Made by a program: the position numbers and the translations under genes. Source: Bog-159 sp049511415 (lineage in GTDB: Bacteria > Acidobacteriota > Terriglobia > Bryobacterales > Bryobacteraceae). Taken from it: 64,000 bases of DNA. The stretch's first letter is position 1. Every line of letters begins with the position of its first letter. The DNA is taken from the NCBI GenBank assembly GCA_049511415.1, contig JBEKYC010000008.1, positions 1 through 64,000 on the forward strand, given 5' to 3'. The notes under the pieces are model-generated. The model made no database searches. It had not been told where the DNA came from and saw only the letters and a list, made by a program, of their open reading frames with translations. Shown here one piece after another: positions 1 to 8,138 of the stretch.

Positions 1-449
1 ACCTCGCGCGCCTTGCCGTCGTTGTCCAGATCCACCAGGAAGGCAAACTCCACCGGCGACCCGGTCTCGATCATGTGCTCCTTCCACTCGCCGGCGCCGC
101 GCCCCGGATTCTCGCTCCAGAACAGCCTGTGCGCAAACCACGAGCAGCTTACGATATCGATGTGTCCGTCGCCATTGACATCCAATGGCAGGTCGCTGAA
201 GTTATCGATGTAGTTATTGGTGTACGGCAGCGAGCGGAAATGGTGCTTGACCCAGCGCGGGCCTTCATACCAGTTCTCGCCGGAGACGATGTCGGGCTTG
301 CCGTCGCCATTGATGTCGGCGATGGCGCAGCTTTCGTTGGCGCCGAGGTCGAGCGTGTGCTTTTCGAAAGGGATGTCGGGGGGACGGCTGGCGGCGAAGG
401 CCAGCAGCGCGGCGGCCAGGATGCCGGCGGCGAGGATGGGGCGGGTCAT
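1..449 (-). CDS. FG-GAP/VCBS repeat exported protein, N-terminal part
   Basis: The gene starts at an ATG (447-449, read on the minus strand) and runs off the left edge, so only about 149 residues are visible. Residues 1-22 are a basic-hydrophobic signal peptide or anchor. Three Asx-rich calcium-loop motifs of the FG-GAP/VCBS type follow: DINGDGKPDI near residue 45, DVNGDGHIDI near 90 and DLDNDGK near 140. Such repeats fold into beta-propellers in extracellular proteins and are abundant in Solibacter-like acidobacteria. The missing C-terminus could carry a further domain, so the exact role cannot be given. Confidence 0.75.
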   Translation of the reverse strand, partial: MTRPILAAGILAAALLAFAASRPPDIPFEKHTLDLGANESCAIADINGDGKPDIVSGENWYEGPRWVKHHFRSLPYTNNYIDNFSDLPLDVNGDGHIDIVSCSWFAHRLFWSENPGRGAGEWKEHMIETGSPVEFAFLVDLDNDGKARE

Positions 450-490
450 GCGGTGATTGTAACGCCTTGATATAGTCGGATCGTCAGACC

Positions 491-1176
491 ATGCGCGCCA
501 ATCCCAGCGTTCTCGTCTTCGCGCTGCTCCTGGCAGCGAGCACCGCCGCGCAACCAGTCCACCCTTTGGGGTTCATGGGGCGCGATGTGACCGTCACCGG
601 ATCGGAACGCGATCCGGGTGGCTTTCCGAAAGGCCCGGCATCGGTATGTCTGGACGGCCCACCACAGCGGCAGTGCTACACGGCGCCACAAAAATCTGGA
701 AACGACCCGAAGGTAACGGTGGTTCAGTTGAAGAATGACTTAGCGGCGCTGCTCTTCTCTGCCGAAAGCGGCGGGACCAGCGGCTGGTCGATCCATTTTG
801 CGCTCCTGCGGCCGGAACAAGAAACGAACTGGAGAACTTGTTCCCGCTGGAGATGTCCGTTTCGAATCAAAGCCAGCACGCATTTTGGAGCGAACCGACG
901 ATTTCCGATACAAAGATATTCGTGACAGCCGAGTTCGAGTGGGGACCGGATGAAGCGCATTACAGCCCGCATCGGTACATCGTCTCGGCGTACGTCGGGA
1001 AGTACTCACCGCTACGTCACGACTTCTCTTACTACCTCGACGATCAATATATAACCGTCCGCAGGTACGACCTGGAAGGGCATGCTGACGTTCTGGCGTC
1101 CGAACGGCCGGAGATCCTCGCTCGCCTCCGGCGCGTGAAGGCCGGCGCCGAACCGCGGACGAGCCCAGCCCGTTAG
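491..1176 (+). pseudogene. Exported hypothetical protein interrupted by one frameshift
   Basis: Reading from the ATG at 491 gives a signal peptide (about 20 residues ending AAQ), then a small beta-rich domain that stays plausible up to about position 815. From there the original frame becomes arginine/cysteine-rich nonsense and stops at 925. The frame one base back continues sensibly (motifs NELENLFPLEMSV, FVTAEFEWGPDE, YYLDDQYITVRRYDLEG) to a stop at 1174-1176. The shift matches loss of one base around 805-820, for example in the GGCCGGAAC stretch. It may be a real pseudogene or a sequencing error. No family was recognised. A secreted protein of about 228 residues would result if the frame were restored. 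Confidence 0.55.
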
Positions 1177-1193
1177 GTGGTATGGTGTTTGGC

Positions 1194-1466
1194 ATGGCGA
1201 CCACCCAGATCACCGTCACTCTGCGTGACGACCAAGTCGCCGGTATACGCGAGCTGGTAGCGGCCGGCGCCTCGGCCAGTGTTTCAGCCTTCATACAGCA
1301 TGCCGTGGAAATAGCTCTTCACGATGCCGCCGGCTGGCGGGAAATGCTGGAGGGCGCATTGGAACAGACAGGAGGCCGCCTTAGCACAAAGGAGCGCGCA
1401 TGGGCGGACGCGGTTCTATCTCCGCCGGCACGGAAGAGACGTCGCGGAAAAGGCAAGGCGGCTTGA
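1194..1466 (+). CDS. Antitoxin of a PIN-type toxin-antitoxin pair
   Basis: A 90-residue protein that begins with a beta strand (MATTQITVTL), as ribbon-helix-helix type antitoxins do. A helical core (VAGIRELVAAGASASVSAFIQHAVEIAL) follows, then a very basic tail (RKRRRGKGK). An in-frame ATG at 1182 would add four residues. The stop codon overlaps the TTG start of the downstream PIN-domain gene (TTGA), the tight coupling usual for type II modules. By family knowledge it would bind its operator and neutralise the toxin. The identification rests on size, fold pattern and partner. Confidence 0.7.
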   Translation: MATTQITVTLRDDQVAGIRELVAAGASASVSAFIQHAVEIALHDAAGWREMLEGALEQTGGRLSTKERAWADAVLSPPARKRRRGKGKAA

Positions 1467-1831
1467 GCGGGATTACGCTCGACGCCGGCGGGCTGATCGC
1501 GCTGGATCGCAATGACCGTCGGGTGCTGGCACTCATAGCACGCGCGGGAGAGCGTGGCGCACGCGTGACGATTCCCGCGACCGCACTGGCACAGGCCATG
1601 CGCAACCCGGTCCGGCAGGCGCGCCTGTCGCGACTGATGCGGCAGGCCGGTACGGACATCATGGATCTCAATGGGCCGGATGCTACGGCAGTCGGCCTGC
1701 TATTGGCCCGGACAGCGACGGCGGACATCTCCGACGCCCACGTGGTAGTTTGCGCGCGGCGGGCCCGGCAGGCGGTGCTGACCAGCGACCTGCGCCGCAT
1801 TGCTCCGGAGTTGCCTTTGGTAGAAGTCTGA
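1463..1831 (+). CDS. PIN-domain ribonuclease toxin (VapC-like)
   Basis: A PIN-domain protein of 122 residues if it starts at TTG 1463, which overlaps the antitoxin stop as TTGA. An upstream in-frame ATG at 1400 lies inside the antitoxin gene and is less likely. Acidic residues typical of the metal-dependent nuclease site are visible: D7 in LDAGGLIALD, D88/D91 in TADISDAHVVV and D109 in VLTSDLRRI. The second acidic position (usually Glu) is replaced by Gln in IPATALAQAMR, as in a known PIN subgroup common in Actinobacteria. Predicted to cleave RNA when the antitoxin is lost. The substrate cannot be told. Confidence 0.75.
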   Translation: MSGITLDAGGLIALDRNDRRVLALIARAGERGARVTIPATALAQAMRNPVRQARLSRLMRQAGTDIMDLNGPDATAVGLLLARTATADISDAHVVVCARRARQAVLTSDLRRIAPELPLVEV

Positions 1832-1852
1832 GCCGCAGTTCCGGAACACAAC

Positions 1853-2740
1853 CTAGTCCGGCGAGCGCAGCGAACCCACTACTTCCAAAAACGCCCGCGC
1901 CGCATGGCTCAGGGCCCGCCGCGTGGGATACACCAGCCGGATCTTGCGCTCCACGCTCAGTTCGTTCACCTTCACCTCGCGCAGCAGCCCCTGCTCGATC
2001 TCCTGCTCCACGCACATGCGCGGCAGAAACGCCACCCCTTCGTTGTTCTGCACCATGCGGCGGATGGTCTCGATCGTCGGCATCTCCACCGGCATGTTCA
2101 GCGGCACGCGGCGCTGCTGGAAGGCGCGCAGCACCACGTCGCGGTACGGCGAAACCACGTTGTGCGCGATGAAGGTCTCGGCCGCCAGATCCGTGATCGG
2201 CACCGTCTTGCGGCGCGCCAGGCGGTGCTTCGGCGACACCACGAAGGCCAGCGCGTCGGTATAAATCACGGTCGAAGTCAGGCGCTCGTCGGACGGCTCG
2301 TAACTGATCACGCCCAGTTCCAGGTTGCCGTCCAGCAGTTCGTTGGGAATCTTGCTCGACAGGCTGCGCCGCACGCGCACGTTGATGCGCGGATACAGCT
2401 TGCGGAATTTCTCGATGTGCCGCAGCAGATAAAGCGAAGTGGATTCGTTCGCGCCCACGGTCAGCGTGCCGGTGGAGTTGTCGCGCAGCTCGGCCAGCGA
2501 ATTCTCCATCTCGTGGCGCAACGCCTCGAATCGCCGCGCGTAGTCCAGCACGGTGCGCCCGGCGTCGGTCAGCACCAGGTCTTTGGCGGACCGGTCGATG
2601 AGCTTTTCGCCCAACTCGGCTTCCAGGCGCTGCAGCGCCAGGGAGATGGCCGGCTGGGTGCGAAACAGCCGGTCCGCCGCGCGGGAAAAGCTTTTCTCCG
2701 TGGCGACGGTCAGGAACACCTGGAGCGCGTGTAGTTCCAT
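1853..2740 (-). CDS. LysR-family transcriptional regulator
   Basis: 295 residues from the ATG at 2738-2740. The N-terminus (MELHALQVFLTVATEKSFSR) and the following helix-turn-helix with QPAISLALQRLEAELG are classic LysR DNA-binding sequence (residues 1-65). Residues about 90-290 form the periplasmic-binding-protein-like effector domain. A dyad CAGCAT-N11-ATGCTG lies just upstream of its start (2746-2768), which fits autoregulation. The gene is divergent from leuAB, with the tacAT pair between them, so control of leucine synthesis is a reasonable guess. The effector is unknown. Confidence 0.9.
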   Translation of the reverse strand: MELHALQVFLTVATEKSFSRAADRLFRTQPAISLALQRLEAELGEKLIDRSAKDLVLTDAGRTVLDYARRFEALRHEMENSLAELRDNSTGTLTVGANESTSLYLLRHIEKFRKLYPRINVRVRRSLSSKIPNELLDGNLELGVISYEPSDERLTSTVIYTDALAFVVSPKHRLARRKTVPITDLAAETFIAHNVVSPYRDVVLRAFQQRRVPLNMPVEMPTIETIRRMVQNNEGVAFLPRMCVEQEIEQGLLREVKVNELSVERKIRLVYPTRRALSHAARAFLEVVGSLRSPD

Positions 2741-2742
2741 GC

Positions 2743-2768
2743 GCCCAGCATAACAGGGCTTAATGCTG
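2743..2768. promoter_or_regulatory. LysR-type T-N11-A operator dyad
   Basis: CAGCAT (2746-2751) and ATGCTG (2763-2768) are perfect inverted arms separated by 11 bases, exactly the T-N11-A geometry of LysR-type boxes. The site begins 5 bp upstream of the lysR start codon. The 13-bp sequence GCCCAGCATAACA (2743-2755) recurs at 3642-3654, in front of leuA. Confidence 0.6.
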
Positions 2769-2842
2769 AGATGCTGTACTATAGGCCCCGCAAATAGGAA
2801 TCCGTACGTATGTCTACCGTACAATGGTTGCAGAGAGAACCG

Positions 2843-3127
2843 ATGCGAACACGCGCGCTCAAGACCTATCGATTTGACGCCCGCCTCAACGAGGAGCAAA
2901 GGCTTCTGATACAACGCGCGGCCGACCTGGAGGGCCGCACGTTGACCGATTTCGTGATTCACAGCGCCCAGTCGGCCGCCGAACGCAGCATTGAGACGCG
3001 AGGCATGTTGGTGCTCACGACACGCGAAACGCAGGCCTTTGCCGAGGCGATTTTGAACCCCGCGGACCCCGGACCGGTGCTGCGCAAGGCCGCGCGTGAA
3101 CACCGCAAGAAGACCACCCGGCGGTGA
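2843..3127 (+). CDS. TacA-like (DUF1778) antitoxin
   Basis: 94 residues from the ATG at 2843, which has a purine-rich ribosome site (AGAGAGA). An ATG at 2810 adds 11 residues but lacks one. The N-terminal part reads like a ribbon-helix-helix domain (KTYRFDARLNEEQRLLIQRAADLEGRTLTDFVIHSA), and the C-terminal segment with LTTRETQAFAEAILNP is the toxin-binding region typical of DUF1778 antitoxins. Its stop overlaps the GTG start of the acetyltransferase toxin by four bases (GTGA). Predicted to repress the operon and block the toxin. Confidence 0.85.
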   Translation: MRTRALKTYRFDARLNEEQRLLIQRAADLEGRTLTDFVIHSAQSAAERSIETRGMLVLTTRETQAFAEAILNPADPGPVLRKAAREHRKKTTRR

Positions 3128-3642
3128 CGGAAGCCCGCTTCGAGTACCGTGTAGAGCCGCTCGATGCCTCGCACAATCGCGGTGCGTTCCAGTGCGGTGA
3201 ACCGGAACTGGACCAATACCTGCAGCGGCAGGCTGGGCAAGACGCCCGGCGGAAAGTTGCCGCGCCGTTCGTGGCGGCCAGCCGGGACGGTTCCGTGCTG
3301 GGATACTACACGCTGTCCGCCTACGGCATCCGCGCGGCGGAGCTTACGGAGGCAATGGCCAAGCGGCTGCCGCGTTATCCTCTCCTGCCCGCTACGCTGC
3401 TTGGCAGGCTGGCGGTCTCGACTTCCTGCCGCGGCGCCGGGCTGGGCCGATTCCTCCTCATGGACGCTCTGCTCAGAAGCCTGCGGAATACGTCGCAAGT
3501 GGCTTCCATCGGCGTCGTGGCCGAAGCCATGCACGAGACGGCGCGGCAGTTCTATCTGCACTACGAATTTCAATCACTGGCCGACCATCCGTCCCGCCTC
3601 TTTCTGCCCATGGCCACCATCGAAAAGGCGTTCAAGCCCTAG
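3124..3642 (+). CDS. TacT-like GNAT acetyltransferase toxin
   Basis: 172 residues from a GTG at 3124 (GTGA overlap with the antitoxin). It has the GNAT fold signature: strand plus acetyl-CoA loop RLAVSTSCRGAGLGRFLL (residues about 99-116), and the late FYLHYEFQSLADHPSRLFLP segment, which in TacT toxins holds the catalytic tyrosine. Family members acetylate the amino group of charged tRNAs and stop translation. The pair sits between lysR and leuA, probably as an insertion into an older divergent promoter region. Confidence 0.85.
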   Translation: MTEARFEYRVEPLDASHNRGAFQCGEPELDQYLQRQAGQDARRKVAAPFVAASRDGSVLGYYTLSAYGIRAAELTEAMAKRLPRYPLLPATLLGRLAVSTSCRGAGLGRFLLMDALLRSLRNTSQVASIGVVAEAMHETARQFYLHYEFQSLADHPSRLFLPMATIEKAFKP

Positions 3643-3667
3643 CCCAGCATAACAAGACATTATATCG
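3642..3667. promoter_or_regulatory. Second copy of the LysR half-site, upstream of leuA
   Basis: GCCCAGCATAACA (3642-3654) repeats the sequence at 2743-2755. Here CAGCAT (3645-3650) is followed after 11 bases by ATATCG rather than ATGCTG, so T-N11-A is kept but only one arm is perfect. It could be a second LysR target controlling leuA, or one end of a duplication that flanks tacAT. Confidence 0.45.
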
Positions 3668-3685
3668 ACCGCTAATATTATAAAT

Positions 3686-3715
3686 TTGCTAAATTTTCCG
3701 CCCGGTGGCCATAAT
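3686..3715 (+). promoter_or_regulatory. Candidate leuA promoter
   Basis: TTGCTA (3686-3691) and CATAAT (3710-3715) are separated by 18 bases inside an AT-rich island that stands out from the GC-rich surroundings. Transcription would start near 3722, which supports the leuA start at ATG 3735. This is a motif match only. Confidence 0.35.
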
Positions 3716-3734
3716 GGCGCAATACGGCGGTTTC

Positions 3735-4904
3735 ATGAGCGATCGAGTCTACATCTTCGATACTACGCTGCGGGATGGCGAACAGTCGCCGGGCTGCAGC
3801 ATGACCGTGCCGGAAAAGCTGCGGATGGCGCGCAAGCTGGTGGAATTGGGCGTCGACATCCTGGAGGCTGGGTTTCCCATTGCTTCGGAAGGCGATTTCG
3901 AGGCCGTGGAGGCCATCAGCCGCGAGTTTCCCTGGGCGCAGGTGGCCGCGCTGGGCCGCGCCTGCACGCTCGACGTGGAGCGCGCCGCGCAATCGCTGCG
4001 GTATGCGCGCCGGCCGCGCATCCACACCTTCATCGCCACCAGCGAGATTCACCTGAAGTACAAGCTGAAGAAGTCGCAGCAGCAGGTGCTCGATGAGGCG
4101 GTAGCCGCCGTCGAGCTGGCGCGGCGTTATGTGGACGACGTGGAGTTTTCGGCCGAAGACGGCGCGCGCACCGATCCCGATTTTCTGGAACTCATCTCAC
4201 GCGCAGTGGTGGCCGCCGGCGCGCGCACGGTGAACATTCCGGATACGGTGGGCTACTCCGTGCCGTATGAGTACGCGGGCCTGATCGCGCGCATCGTGAA
4301 AGCCCTGGGCGACTGCGCCATTGTCAGTGTGCATTGTCACGACGACCTGGGTCTGGCTACCGCGAATTCCATCGCGGCCGTGGAAGCCGGCGCACGGCAG
4401 ATCGAATGCACCATCAACGGCATCGGCGAGCGTGCGGGCAATTGCGCGCTCGAAGAGATCGTGATGCTCTTCAAGACCCGGCAGGACCGGCTGCCCTACG
4501 ACACCGGCATCCGCACCGAGCATCTCTATTCCGCCAGCCAGTTGCTGGCTTCCATGATCACTTTCGGGCCGCAGCCGAACAAAGCCGTGGTGGGGCGTAA
4601 CGCGTTCGCGCACGAGGCCGGCATCCATCAGGACGGCTATCTCAAGGAAAAGACCACCTACGAGATCATGGACCCGCGCAGCGTCGGCGTGCCCGAGGGC
4701 AAGCTGGTATTGGGCAAACACAGCGGCCGCCACGCGCTGAAGAAGCGCACCGAAGACCTGGGCTACGATCTGAGCAAGGAAGAGTTGCAATCCCTATACG
4801 ATCGCTTCACCGCCATGGCCGATAACAAGAAAGGCCTGATGGACGAAGAAATCGTGGAGCTGATCGAAGGGCGTCCGATGGTGATGAAGGTAGCGGCGGA
4901 TTAG
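3735..4904 (+). CDS. leuA: 2-isopropylmalate synthase, short form
   Basis: 389 residues from ATG 3735 (in-frame ATGs at 3705 and 3714 lie in the promoter region). It condenses acetyl-CoA with 2-oxoisovalerate, the first step of leucine synthesis. Visible motifs are FDTTLRDGEQSPG near the N-terminus, HCHDDLGLA (metal ligands), GIGERAGN and HEAGIHQDG, and the subdomain KLVLGKHSGRHAL. The protein ends at the point where standard LeuA proteins of about 500-520 residues enter the C-terminal regulatory domain, so the leucine-binding domain is absent. A related homocitrate or citramalate activity is possible, but leuB follows after one base, which favours isopropylmalate synthase. Confidence 0.88.
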   Translation: MSDRVYIFDTTLRDGEQSPGCSMTVPEKLRMARKLVELGVDILEAGFPIASEGDFEAVEAISREFPWAQVAALGRACTLDVERAAQSLRYARRPRIHTFIATSEIHLKYKLKKSQQQVLDEAVAAVELARRYVDDVEFSAEDGARTDPDFLELISRAVVAAGARTVNIPDTVGYSVPYEYAGLIARIVKALGDCAIVSVHCHDDLGLATANSIAAVEAGARQIECTINGIGERAGNCALEEIVMLFKTRQDRLPYDTGIRTEHLYSASQLLASMITFGPQPNKAVVGRNAFAHEAGIHQDGYLKEKTTYEIMDPRSVGVPEGKLVLGKHSGRHALKKRTEDLGYDLSKEELQSLYDRFTAMADNKKGLMDEEIVELIEGRPMVMKVAAD

Positions 4905-4905
4905 C

Positions 4906-5991
4906 ATGGACCTGAACGTCCTGGTCCTGCCGGGCGATGGTATCGGCACGGAAGTGACGCGCGAAGCGGTGCGCGTTCTGCGGCACGCAGCGGACAAGTA
5001 TCGTCACAGCCTGCACTTGGCCGAAGGCTTGCTGGGAGGCATCGCGATCCACCAGACTGGCACGCCCTTCCCGGACGAGACCGCCCGTCTGGCAGCCGAT
5101 GCCGACGCTACGCTGCTGGGCGCGGTGGGCCTGCCGGAATTCGACAATTGCCCGCCGGAGAAGCGCCCGGAAAAAGGCCTTCTGGGCATCCGCAAGGCGC
5201 TGGGAGTGTTCGCCAACCTGCGGCCGGTGCGCGCGTTCAAGTCGCTACTGGACTCTTCGCCTTTGAAGAATGCGCTGGTCGAAGGCACCGACATGATCAT
5301 CGTCCGCGAGTTGACCGGCGGCATCTATTACGGCACGCCGCGCGGCATCTCGGGCAGCGGCGCGGAAGCACGCGCCGTAAATACGATGACTTACACACGG
5401 CCGGAGATCGAGCGGGTTACGCATGTAGCGTTTCGCTTAGCCCGTGCGCGCCGCCGCAAAGTAACATCCGTGGATAAGTCGAATGTGCTGGAGAATTCGC
5501 AGTTATGGCGCAAGGTCGTCACTGAGATTGCCGCCGAATATACAGATGTGGCGCTGGATCATCTGCTGGTCGATAACTGCGCGATGCAGTTGATCCTCAA
5601 TCCGCGCCGGTTCGATGTCGTACTGACGGAGAACATGTTCGGCGACATTCTGAGTGACGAAGGCGCCGTGCTGGCGGGGTCCATCGGTATGCTGCCGTCG
5701 GCCTCGCTGGGCGGACGCAAGCCATCCGGCGCGTGGACCGGCCTGTACGAGCCAGTGCATGGGTCCGCGCCAGACATCGCGGGGCAGAACAAGGCCAACC
5801 CGCTGGGAGCCATCGGCTCCGTAGCGGCGATGCTGGAATATAGTTTCGGTTTCGAAGAAGAAGCCGCGCGGGTGAACGCCGCCATCGAAGCTGTACTCGA
5901 TAGCGGACGCGTGACGGCCGACCTCAAACCAACGGGCGCTCCGGCCACCACCGAACAGGTGGGTCGAGCCGTCTGCGACGCTATCGGATAG
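4906..5991 (+). CDS. leuB: 3-isopropylmalate dehydrogenase
   Basis: 361 residues, the usual family length. It oxidises and decarboxylates 3-isopropylmalate with NAD in leucine synthesis. Seen in sequence: N-terminal LPGDGIGTEVTREAVRVL, the central RELTGGIYYGTPRG, and the conserved metal and cofactor segment TENMFGDILSDEGAVLAGSIGMLPSASL, then EPVHGSAPDIAGQNKANPLGAI. It starts one base after the leuA stop, so the two are co-transcribed. The leuC/leuD isomerase genes are not in this window. Confidence 0.96.
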   Translation: MDLNVLVLPGDGIGTEVTREAVRVLRHAADKYRHSLHLAEGLLGGIAIHQTGTPFPDETARLAADADATLLGAVGLPEFDNCPPEKRPEKGLLGIRKALGVFANLRPVRAFKSLLDSSPLKNALVEGTDMIIVRELTGGIYYGTPRGISGSGAEARAVNTMTYTRPEIERVTHVAFRLARARRRKVTSVDKSNVLENSQLWRKVVTEIAAEYTDVALDHLLVDNCAMQLILNPRRFDVVLTENMFGDILSDEGAVLAGSIGMLPSASLGGRKPSGAWTGLYEPVHGSAPDIAGQNKANPLGAIGSVAAMLEYSFGFEEEAARVNAAIEAVLDSGRVTADLKPTGAPATTEQVGRAVCDAIG

Positions 5992-6019
5992 GCCCGGCCG
6001 CTTACCGGCTCGCCGGGCC
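5991..6019 (+). terminator. Hairpin after leuB
   Basis: GGCCCGGC (5991-5998) pairs perfectly with GCCGGGCC (6012-6019) across a 13-base loop right at the leuB stop. No T-run follows, so it is either a weak terminator or an mRNA-stabilising hairpin. Confidence 0.35.
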
Positions 6020-6065
6020 TCATCCGGTCATACATCCCGCATAAAACCTGATACCATCTGTCTCC

Positions 6066-7205
6066 ATGTTGATTCTCGCCGCAATCCTCGCCATATTTGT
6101 ATACGGCATGATCGCCGCCATGCTGGGGACGATCCTGCCGGATCTATCCGCGCGATTCAGCCTCACGCCCCGGCAGAACGGCCAGATTGCTTTCGCGCAG
6201 GCGCTGGGCCTGATCCTGGCGTCCATCGCGGTCGGCCCGCTCATCGATAACGAAGGCAAGAAAGTGGGGCTGGTGCTGGGGCTGGCGCTGATCAGCCTGG
6301 CGCTCTTTCTGCTGCCCAAATCCAAGGGCTTCGCCAGCATCCGGATGTATCTGTTCCTGCTGGGATTGGGCGGAGCCATCATTGTGACGGCCGCCAACCT
6401 GCTGGTGAGCGACATCAATCCCGCGCGCCGCGGCACCACCCTGAACTTACTCAATCTCTTCTTCGGCCTCGGCGGACTGGCCACGCCGTTCATCGCCGCC
6501 AACCTTTTCAAGCGCAATTCCGTGCGCCTCTGTTATACGGTGGCCGCACTCACCGCGGTCACCCTGGTGATTCACATTCTGACCCCCATGCCGCCGCCCA
6601 GCGGCGAGCGCAGCTTCGACTTCGCCCAGGTCGGACCGGTCTTGGGCCGGCCCGTGCTTTTCCTGCTGGCTTTCTTCCTCTTCTTATATGTCGCCTGCGA
6701 AGTGGGCGTCTGGAACTGGCTGGCGCAACACCTCATTGCGCAGGGCATTCCGGAATCCCGCGCGCTCAATATCCTGTCGCTGGGCTTCGCGCTGGGCCTG
6801 CTGATCGGCCGCATGGCCGTGTCACCCATCCTGATCAAGGCGCCGCCGCCGCTGGTGACTCTGGCCGCCGCCATCATGATGACCGTCACCACGTTCCTCA
6901 TGCTGAAAACCGCGAACCCCACCGTGGCCGGGATTCTGGTCTTCCTGGCGGGCGTCTCCATGGCGCCCGTCTTCCCGACCACCCTGGCGATGGTCGGCGA
7001 TGCCTTCCCGCGCATGACCGGCACGGCGATGGGGGTAGTGATCACGCTGGGATGGGTGGGCCTGGCAGTCAGTTCGCGAATTATCGGCGCCATCGGTGGC
7101 GGCGATCCGAAGCGCCTCAAGAAGGCGCTGCTGGTGATCCCGGCCGCTTCGGCGATTATGGTGGTGGTGGCCGTGGCGATTCGTCCCATGCTGGCCGGGC
7201 ACTAA
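6066..7205 (+). CDS. Major facilitator superfamily transporter
   Basis: 379 residues, almost entirely hydrophobic, with about 12 predicted membrane helices. The first helix begins at residue 2 (LILAAILAIFVYGMIAAMLG), and a cytoplasmic loop with DNEGKKVGLVLGLALI fits the MFS motif A position. A central loop near residue 180 splits two six-helix halves. The general look (short, no long termini) resembles the FucP/sugar-type MFS group. The substrate is unknown. It is not obviously co-regulated with its neighbours, with gaps of 74 and 21 bp. Confidence 0.85.
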   Translation: MLILAAILAIFVYGMIAAMLGTILPDLSARFSLTPRQNGQIAFAQALGLILASIAVGPLIDNEGKKVGLVLGLALISLALFLLPKSKGFASIRMYLFLLGLGGAIIVTAANLLVSDINPARRGTTLNLLNLFFGLGGLATPFIAANLFKRNSVRLCYTVAALTAVTLVIHILTPMPPPSGERSFDFAQVGPVLGRPVLFLLAFFLFLYVACEVGVWNWLAQHLIAQGIPESRALNILSLGFALGLLIGRMAVSPILIKAPPPLVTLAAAIMMTVTTFLMLKTANPTVAGILVFLAGVSMAPVFPTTLAMVGDAFPRMTGTAMGVVITLGWVGLAVSSRIIGAIGGGDPKRLKKALLVIPAASAIMVVVAVAIRPMLAGH

Positions 7206-7226
7206 TCGCGTGGAAAGCGCGCCCCT

Positions 7227-8138
7227 ATGGATGCCGTCCAAATCTCGAATGTCACAAAGACCTTCGGCGCTGTCACCGCCGTCAACGATTTGTCGCTGAC
7301 CGTTCCGGAAGGCTCGGTCTACGGCTTCATTGGCCCCAATGGATCCGGCAAGACCACCTCCATGCGCATGATCGCCAGCATCTTCTATCCGGATCGCGGC
7401 GAAGTGCGGGTTTTCGGCAAGCAGTTACTGGGCGCGCGATCGGAACTGATCGGATACCTGCCCGAGGAACGCGGCCTGTATCGCCGCATGGCGGTGCAGC
7501 CCATGCTGGAATTCTATGGGGAACTGCGCAGCCTCCGCAAAGTCACCAGCGAAGTGGAAAGCTGGTTGAAACGGCTCGACCTGAGTAAATGGGCCTCCCA
7601 AAAGGTGCAGGCGCTCAGTAAAGGGATGAGCCAGAAAGTCCAGTTCATCGCCGCGGTCGTGCCCGCGCCCAAGCTGCTGATTCTCGACGAGCCATTCAGC
7701 GGGCTCGATCCGGTGTCGGCAGATGTAATCCGCGACGCCATCCTGGATCTGCGCCGCGGCGGTGTCACCGTCATCCTCAGCACGCACGATATGCAGGTCG
7801 CCGAGAACATGTGCGACTACATCTGCATGATCTTTCGCGGCAAGAAAGTCCTGGACGGCACGCTGGCCTCCATTCAGGACCGCTACGCCAACGACACCAT
7901 CCGCGTCGTGGCCGAGGGCGGCATGCGCGCGCTCGAAGACTTGCCGGATGTGGAGAAAGTGCGCGATCTGGGGCAAGTGCAGGAACTGCGCATGGCGCGC
8001 GGCTGCGATCCGCAGGAGGTGTTGCGCGTGCTGCTCGCCCGCACGCGCATTACCAGCTTCTCGGTGACCAAGCCCTCCCTGCACGATATCTTCGTGCGCA
8101 TCGCCGGTCCGGAAGCCGTGGAGGCGCAGCATGCATAG
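7227..8138 (+). CDS. ABC transporter ATP-binding protein (ABC-2 type exporter)
   Basis: 303 residues. Walker A is GPNGSGKT (residues 36-43), the signature is LSKGMSQKVQ, and Walker B is LLILDEPFSGLDP followed by the H-loop STHDMQ. The C-terminal 80 residues form the small accessory domain (DUF4162-like) common in NatA-type and drug or antibiotic exporters. It overlaps the permease gene by 8 bp (8131-8138), so the two are translationally coupled and form one transporter. Confidence 0.93.
   Translation: MDAVQISNVTKTFGAVTAVNDLSLTVPEGSVYGFIGPNGSGKTTSMRMIASIFYPDRGEVRVFGKQLLGARSELIGYLPEERGLYRRMAVQPMLEFYGELRSLRKVTSEVESWLKRLDLSKWASQKVQALSKGMSQKVQFIAAVVPAPKLLILDEPFSGLDPVSADVIRDAILDLRRGGVTVILSTHDMQVAENMCDYICMIFRGKKVLDGTLASIQDRYANDTIRVVAEGGMRALEDLPDVEKVRDLGQVQELRMARGCDPQEVLRVLLARTRITSFSVTKPSLHDIFVRIAGPEAVEAQHA

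Noticed and set aside
75..470. A plus-strand reading frame at the left end
   Set aside because: It is the shadow of the minus-strand FG-GAP protein, whose motifs are clear.
2741..3124. A longer LysR protein beginning about 120 codons upstream
   Set aside because: The extra segment is antisense to tacA and unlike LysR; the standard LysR N-terminus begins at the ATG at 2740.
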